From Aliiglaciecola sp041538045 (GTDB lineage: Bacteria; Pseudomonadota; Gammaproteobacteria; Enterobacterales; Alteromonadaceae): a stretch of 64,000 nt of DNA. How positions within the stretch are numbered: position 1 is the stretch's first letter; every line of letters starts with the position of its first letter. A program made the translations under genes and the position numbers. The DNA lies in NCBI RefSeq assembly GCF_041538045.1, contig NZ_JBGOSE010000006.1, positions 186,001 through 250,000 of the forward strand. Direction: 5' to 3'. A model generated the notes under the pieces. The model saw only the letters and a list, made by a program, of their open reading frames with translations. It ran no database searches and was not told the origin of the DNA. Below, one piece after another: positions 60,008 to 64,000 of the stretch.

Positions 60008-60634
60008 TTGAAACCTTTTCCAACATTTGGCAAAGACGATTTAAAAATTAGTACAACTAAACCTCTGTATAATGGTTTTTTTAAACTCATTAATTATCAA
60101 TTTAGCCATCGTTTATTTGGTGGTGGGTGGAGTCAACTAGTTACCCGTGAAGTTTTAGAACGAGGTCATGCTGTTGCTGTATTATTGTTTGATCCTATAC
60201 TTGATGAATTTGTTTTCATTGAACAGTTTCGTATAGGCGCATTTGCTACGAGCGAATCTCCTTGGTTAATTGAAATAGTTGCAGGAATGATTGAACAAAA
60301 TGAGTCCATCGAAGAGGTGTGTCGTCGCGAAGCACTTGAAGAGGCTGGTGTAACGATTAAACGTATGCACAAAGCCCTTAGTTATCTCTCAAGCCCAGGC
60401 GGAACGACGGAGCGGATCCATATTTATATTGGTGAAGTGGATGCAACAACTGCACAAGGCGTGCACGGACTGGACCATGAGAGTGAAGACATCTTAGTGC
60501 GCCGAGCAACTAAGTTAGAAGCAATTGATTGGCTTAACCAAGGTAAAATCGATAACGCTGCTACGCTTATCGCGGTACAATGGTTCCTTATTAACGAACA
60601 AAAAGTACGTAATTCTTGGCATGAAAACACTTAG
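60008..60634 (+). CDS. nudF: ADP-ribose diphosphatase
   Basis: 208 residues from a TTG at 60008 with TTGGAG upstream; this start aligns with the E. coli NudF N-terminus and no better ATG exists. The Nudix box fits G-x5-E-x7-R-E-U-x-E-E-x-G-U exactly: GMIEQNE at 94-100, then REALEEAGV. SSPGGTTERIHIYIGEVD matches NudF. It hydrolyses ADP-ribose to AMP and ribose-5-phosphate. The stop overlaps the yqiB start by 14 bases, the first link of a four-gene run. Confidence 0.93.
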   Translation: MKPFPTFGKDDLKISTTKPLYNGFFKLINYQFSHRLFGGGWSQLVTREVLERGHAVAVLLFDPILDEFVFIEQFRIGAFATSESPWLIEIVAGMIEQNESIEEVCRREALEEAGVTIKRMHKALSYLSSPGGTTERIHIYIGEVDATTAQGVHGLDHESEDILVRRATKLEAIDWLNQGKIDNAATLIAVQWFLINEQKVRNSWHENT

Positions 60635-61067
60635 TCGACAACGTAAATATGTCCCAAACTTACCTTCATTGTTGGCGGTATGTGAGGCTAATTATGCCCG
60701 TCTACTTCGTTTGTTGCCTGATTGTGACACTGTGACACTAAGTTATACCTTTGAAATTAACGATGGCTTGTATTATCGCGTTAAAATTATCGATAGCAGC
60801 CGCTATACCAGTACAGTTGAATTGGCACAGTTAGCCGATGGTGTACCTGCATTTTTGCGGCCAGTTATGCAAATTCGACTTTATCATGATGCCAATGTTG
60901 CTGAGGTATTGAGTGCACAACATATCGGTTCGTTAAAACCTAGTTATGCTTACCCCAATACTCATATGCATCAGCCTAACGAAAAGGAAATGACTAACCG
61001 CTTCCTTGCGGAATGGCTATCGTTTTGTTTACGTCACGCTGAGTCCATAGGCTCATCTGAGACTTAA
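60621..61067 (+). CDS. yqiB: YqiB, DUF1249 family
   Basis: 148 residues from the ATG at 60621; the frame opens at 60525 but that part lies inside nudF. It begins with RKYVPNLPSLLAVCEANYARLLRLLP, given here over its conserved ends only (RKYVPNLP and NYARLLRLLP), which match E. coli YqiB. The DUF1249 function is unknown. The conserved nudF-yqiB-cpdA-yqiA-parE order supports the call. The protein is soluble. Confidence 0.92.
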   Translation: MKTLSRQRKYVPNLPSLLAVCEANYARLLRLLPDCDTVTLSYTFEINDGLYYRVKIIDSSRYTSTVELAQLADGVPAFLRPVMQIRLYHDANVAEVLSAQHIGSLKPSYAYPNTHMHQPNEKEMTNRFLAEWLSFCLRHAESIGSSET

Positions 61068-61078
61068 CGTAAATCATC

Positions 61079-61834
61079 ATGGCAAAGATAGTGCAACTTA
61101 GTGATTGCCATTTGTTCAAAGATAAGAGCAAAACCGGTTTTAACAATATTAATCCATACCAAAGTTTACAGTTGCTTCTAGACAAAGTTGAACAGCTTAA
61201 CCCTGACGGAGTCTTGGTGACCGGCGATATTTCAGGTGACGATAGCGAGCAAAGTTACCAGCACTTTTTAACCTTAATGGCTCAATTTAATTTATCCAAT
61301 AAATTCAAAGTGATTGCCGGTAATCACGATCAATCTAATGCCTTTAACAAGCTCCTTGCAAACTTGGATCTAGCCAAAAGCCAACCATGGCAAATAGACA
61401 ATTGGTTTTTGCACGGCATAGATACCCGACACCAAGACACCTTGGGACGGGTCTGCCATAAAGATTTAGAGAACCTAAAAGACAAGCTGCAAAATAACCT
61501 TGATAACTTTCATTTAATTGCTTGTCATCATCACCCTCTAGCTAGTGGTGGGTGGATGGATAAACATCAATGGCTTAATCGGGACGATTTTGTCAATGCT
61601 GTGACGACACTGCCGCAAGTTAAGTTGGTGATATACGGGCACATTCATCATGACAGTCACCACAAAATTCTCGCGTGTGATTTTCACTCTAGTCCATCAA
61701 CATGTTGGCAATTCGCTTCTCAAGCTGATTTCGCAATCAGTGATGCAATGCCAGGTTTTAAGCTTTATCAATTACATAACAATGGCAGCTTTGATAGCAC
61801 CACTATTCGGTTACAACAGGAACAATTTAAATAA
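61079..61834 (+). CDS. cpdA: 3',5'-cAMP phosphodiesterase
   Basis: 251 residues, calcineurin-like metallophosphoesterase. Metal-binding motifs in order: SDCHLF (D, H), GDIS (D), GNHD (N, H), CHHHP (H) and GHIHHD (H, H). CpdA lowers cAMP and so damps CRP regulation. It starts 11 bases after yqiB and ends directly against yqiA (TAA then ATG, no gap), so the genes are probably co-transcribed. Confidence 0.93.
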   Translation: MAKIVQLSDCHLFKDKSKTGFNNINPYQSLQLLLDKVEQLNPDGVLVTGDISGDDSEQSYQHFLTLMAQFNLSNKFKVIAGNHDQSNAFNKLLANLDLAKSQPWQIDNWFLHGIDTRHQDTLGRVCHKDLENLKDKLQNNLDNFHLIACHHHPLASGGWMDKHQWLNRDDFVNAVTTLPQVKLVIYGHIHHDSHHKILACDFHSSPSTCWQFASQADFAISDAMPGFKLYQLHNNGSFDSTTIRLQQEQFK

Positions 61835-62410
61835 ATGCAAAATGTACTAATTTATATCCACGGATTTATGAGCTCTCCGCAATCAGTCAAGGCACAACAA
61901 ACCAGTACTTATGTGCGTGAGTATCATCCTGAGTTGATAATGGAAGTGCCTCAGGTGCCGAACTATCCTTTAGAAGCAGCTCATATGCTGGAAAGTTTGG
62001 TGAGTAAATATGCAGATAAAAAATTAGCGTTTATAGGCAGCTCCATGGGCGGGTTTATGTCTACTCATTTGGTTGAGAAGTTCGGTGGTAAAGCGGTATT
62101 AATTAATCCAGCTGTTCGTCCTTTTGAGTTGTTAGAGGACTTTTTAGGCACCCATATTAACCCTTACACGAATCAAGAATTTACCTTACAAGCTGCACAT
62201 ATTCAGCAACTTATTGATTTGAATACAACCAACTTAAATAATCCCAGAGCATATTGGGCGTTATTACAGACTAATGATGAAACCTTGGATTATCGTCAAG
62301 CTGAGCAAAAATATGCAAATAGTAGACTGACAATCGAGCAAGGGGGAGATCATAGCTTTCAAAACTACGCCGATCATCTGCCAGAAATTTTCAAATTTTT
62401 ACTCTCTTAA
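61835..62410 (+). CDS. yqiA: YqiA esterase/hydrolase
   Basis: 191 residues, alpha/beta hydrolase. IYIHGFMSSPQSVKAQ is the oxyanion region, GSSMGG (about residues 68-73) holds the nucleophilic Ser, and QGGDHSFQNY near the end holds the His. It matches E. coli YqiA, an esterase acting on small acyl esters. It starts immediately at the end of cpdA and lies 178 bases before parE. Confidence 0.92.
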   Translation: MQNVLIYIHGFMSSPQSVKAQQTSTYVREYHPELIMEVPQVPNYPLEAAHMLESLVSKYADKKLAFIGSSMGGFMSTHLVEKFGGKAVLINPAVRPFELLEDFLGTHINPYTNQEFTLQAAHIQQLIDLNTTNLNNPRAYWALLQTNDETLDYRQAEQKYANSRLTIEQGGDHSFQNYADHLPEIFKFLLS

Positions 62411-62588
62411 GTTAATTTAGTTGTTCATTAACTTTAGGCTTCCAAAACCCTGTAAAAAAATGATTAGCGCTCAAGAGTAGAGAAAACCTAATATGTTGAT
62501 TGCTCAGCTCATCTTGAGTTGATAACATCAATGCAAGTATAGGTGTGACAAAGCACCTCCTTTTGGCAACAAAAATCGAATAAAAAGC

Positions 62589-64000
62589 ATGTCAAACCAA
62601 TATAATTCTGATGCAATTGAAGTCCTTAATGGATTAGATCCGGTAAAACGTCGTCCTGGGATGTATACCGATACCACTCGCCCAAATCACCTTAGCCAGG
62701 AAGTTATTGATAACAGTGTCGATGAAGCTTTAGCAGGATTCGCCAGTAATATCAAAGTCACTTTATATGAAGATCAGTCATTGGAAGTGGTTGATGACGG
62801 TCGTGGAATGCCTGTGGATATTCATCCAGAAGAGGGCATTTCAGGGGTCGAATTGATCATGACCAAGTTGCATGCTGGTGGTAAATTCTCCAATAAAAAT
62901 TACCAGTTTTCTGGTGGTCTGCATGGTGTGGGAATATCTGTGGTGAATGCATTGTCTACTAGAGTCGAAGTTTTGATTCGACGAGATGGTAATGTCTACA
63001 GCATGGCGTTCGAAAACGGCGACAAAGTTGAAGATCTTAAAGTTGTCGATACCTGCGGAAAACGTAATACCGGAACTGGTTTAAAGTTTTGGCCCGATCC
63101 TGTTTATTTCGATTCTGCTAAGTTCTCTGTGACCAAGTTATTGCATATATTGCGCGCTAAAGCGGTTTTATGTCCTGGTTTAAAAATTAAGTTCGACAAT
63201 AAAATCACCAAAGAAAGTCAAGAATGGTATTTCGAAGATGGCTTAAGAGACTATCTATATCAGTCAGTCAGTGATTACATTACTTTACCTGAAGATGCAC
63301 CATTTGTTGGTAAAATGGCGGGCAATCATGAAGCCGCAGATTGGGCGGTAATGTGGTTACCTGAAGGTGGAGAACTGGTAACTGAAAGCTACGTTAACTT
63401 GATCCCTACTGCACAAGGTGGAACTCACGTAAATGGACTCCGACAAGGCTTACTTGAATCCATGCGAGAGTTTTGTGAGTACCGAAACCTATTACCCCGT
63501 GGAGTGAAGCTGTCACCGGAAGATATCTGGGATAGATGTGCATATATTCTGTCTACAAAGATGCAAGATCCGCAATTTGCCGGACAAACTAAAGAACGTT
63601 TGTCGTCACGGCAATCCGCTGCATTTGTTTCAGGTGTGGTTAAAGACGCGTTTAGTTTATGGTTGAATCAACATACTGATGTGGCTGAGTTATTGGCCGA
63701 CATGTGTATTAACAACGCGCAGCGCCGTTTACGCCAAAGTAAAAAAGTTGCTCGTAAAAAGGTTACTCAAGGTCCGGCATTACCGGGTAAATTGACCGAT
63801 TGTACCAATCAGGATATTGAACGTTCTGAACTGTTTTTGGTGGAAGGGGATTCTGCTGGCGGTTCCGCTAAACAGGCTCGAGATCGTGTTTTTCAAGCTA
63901 TCATGCCTCTGCGCGGTAAAATATTAAATAGTTGGGAAGTGGATTCATCCCAAGTACTGGCATCTCAAGAGATCCATGATATATCGGTGGCTTTAGGGAT
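62589..64000 (+). CDS. parE: Topoisomerase IV subunit B (cut by window end)
   Basis: 470 full codons are visible, with no stop before the window end. The GHKL ATPase domain has EVIDNSVDEALAG, VVDDGRGMP and GGLHGVGISVVNAL. The transducer region follows, and the Toprim domain begins at LFLVEGDSAGGSAKQ (about 63830-63875). ParE powers decatenation of daughter chromosomes with ParC. The start (MSNQYNSDAIEVL) matches the family. GTGACAAAGCACCTCC-like upstream sequence gives no clear ribosome site close to the ATG. Confidence 0.95.
   Translation, partial: MSNQYNSDAIEVLNGLDPVKRRPGMYTDTTRPNHLSQEVIDNSVDEALAGFASNIKVTLYEDQSLEVVDDGRGMPVDIHPEEGISGVELIMTKLHAGGKFSNKNYQFSGGLHGVGISVVNALSTRVEVLIRRDGNVYSMAFENGDKVEDLKVVDTCGKRNTGTGLKFWPDPVYFDSAKFSVTKLLHILRAKAVLCPGLKIKFDNKITKESQEWYFEDGLRDYLYQSVSDYITLPEDAPFVGKMAGNHEAADWAVMWLPEGGELVTESYVNLIPTAQGGTHVNGLRQGLLESMREFCEYRNLLPRGVKLSPEDIWDRCAYILSTKMQDPQFAGQTKERLSSRQSAAFVSGVVKDAFSLWLNQHTDVAELLADMCINNAQRRLRQSKKVARKKVTQGPALPGKLTDCTNQDIERSELFLVEGDSAGGSAKQARDRVFQAIMPLRGKILNSWEVDSSQVLASQEIHDISVALG

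Noticed and set aside
1..64000. CRISPR arrays, tRNA or rRNA genes
   Set aside because: I saw no regularly spaced repeats and no cloverleaf or rRNA-like segment on either strand by reading; a dedicated tRNA or CRISPR search was not possible.

Overview
The window looks like chromosome from a marine gammaproteobacterium of the Alteromonadales (a Paraglaciecola/Glaciecola/Alteromonas-like organism). The basis is the AT-rich base composition, the core order nudF-yqiB-cpdA-yqiA-parE at the right end, a PrsT-type TPR lipoprotein, and the close match of the core proteins to gammaproteobacterial families. The genus is inference; I could not run a search.

About 1-49 kb is accessory DNA and 49-64 kb is ordinary core chromosome. 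The left end opens inside a tyrosine recombinase, followed by an intact PIN-PhoH ATPase and a run of small proteins, mostly unrecognised. The right edge of the accessory DNA is marked by a second, diverged phoH that keeps only its 3' third (48606-49040). The island therefore appears to have entered or rearranged a resident phoH.

7.4-38.7 kb is a dense metal-resistance region. It holds MntP, two complete CzcCBA-type RND systems transcribed divergently, a CDF exporter with an N-terminal HMA-like domain, and a second CDF exporter overlapping a transglutaminase-like gene. It also holds a CadR-like regulator, a minimal mercury unit (MerR, MerC, GDCCVxC protein, no MerA), and a copper/silver cluster: DUF411, CusC, CusB fused to two CusF domains, CusA, CopC, CopD, CueR-like, CopA and a cupredoxin. 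A glutaredoxin-MauE protein follows. Four MerR-type promoters with 19-20 bp spacers and dyads are readable. Two of them share 25 of 31 bases and probably answer to the same CadR-like regulator. Decayed 3' copies of czcA and of the cupredoxin gene, and a frameshifted NTF2-like gene, show repeated recombination.

38.7-48.0 kb is a defence island. A KfrA-like protein with a perfect 15-bp palindrome over its promoter faces a serine recombinase. The recombinase gene overlaps kwaA by four bases and has repeated 9-bp half-sites upstream. Then come kwaB (Kiwa) and hamA-hamB (Hachiman). Beyond these lie a small protein resembling the release-factor RF-1 domain without its GGQ, a 288-residue protein I do not recognise, and a phosphoribosyltransferase. 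These last genes are the best candidates for something undescribed.

49-64 kb carries a secreted transglutaminase-like protein, CysG, a DeaD-type RNA helicase, PrsT, a bacterial voltage-gated channel, TolC, and the nudF-yqiB-cpdA-yqiA cluster. It ends with parE, cut by the window end. Several strong intrinsic terminators separate these units. I saw no rRNA, tRNA or CRISPR array.
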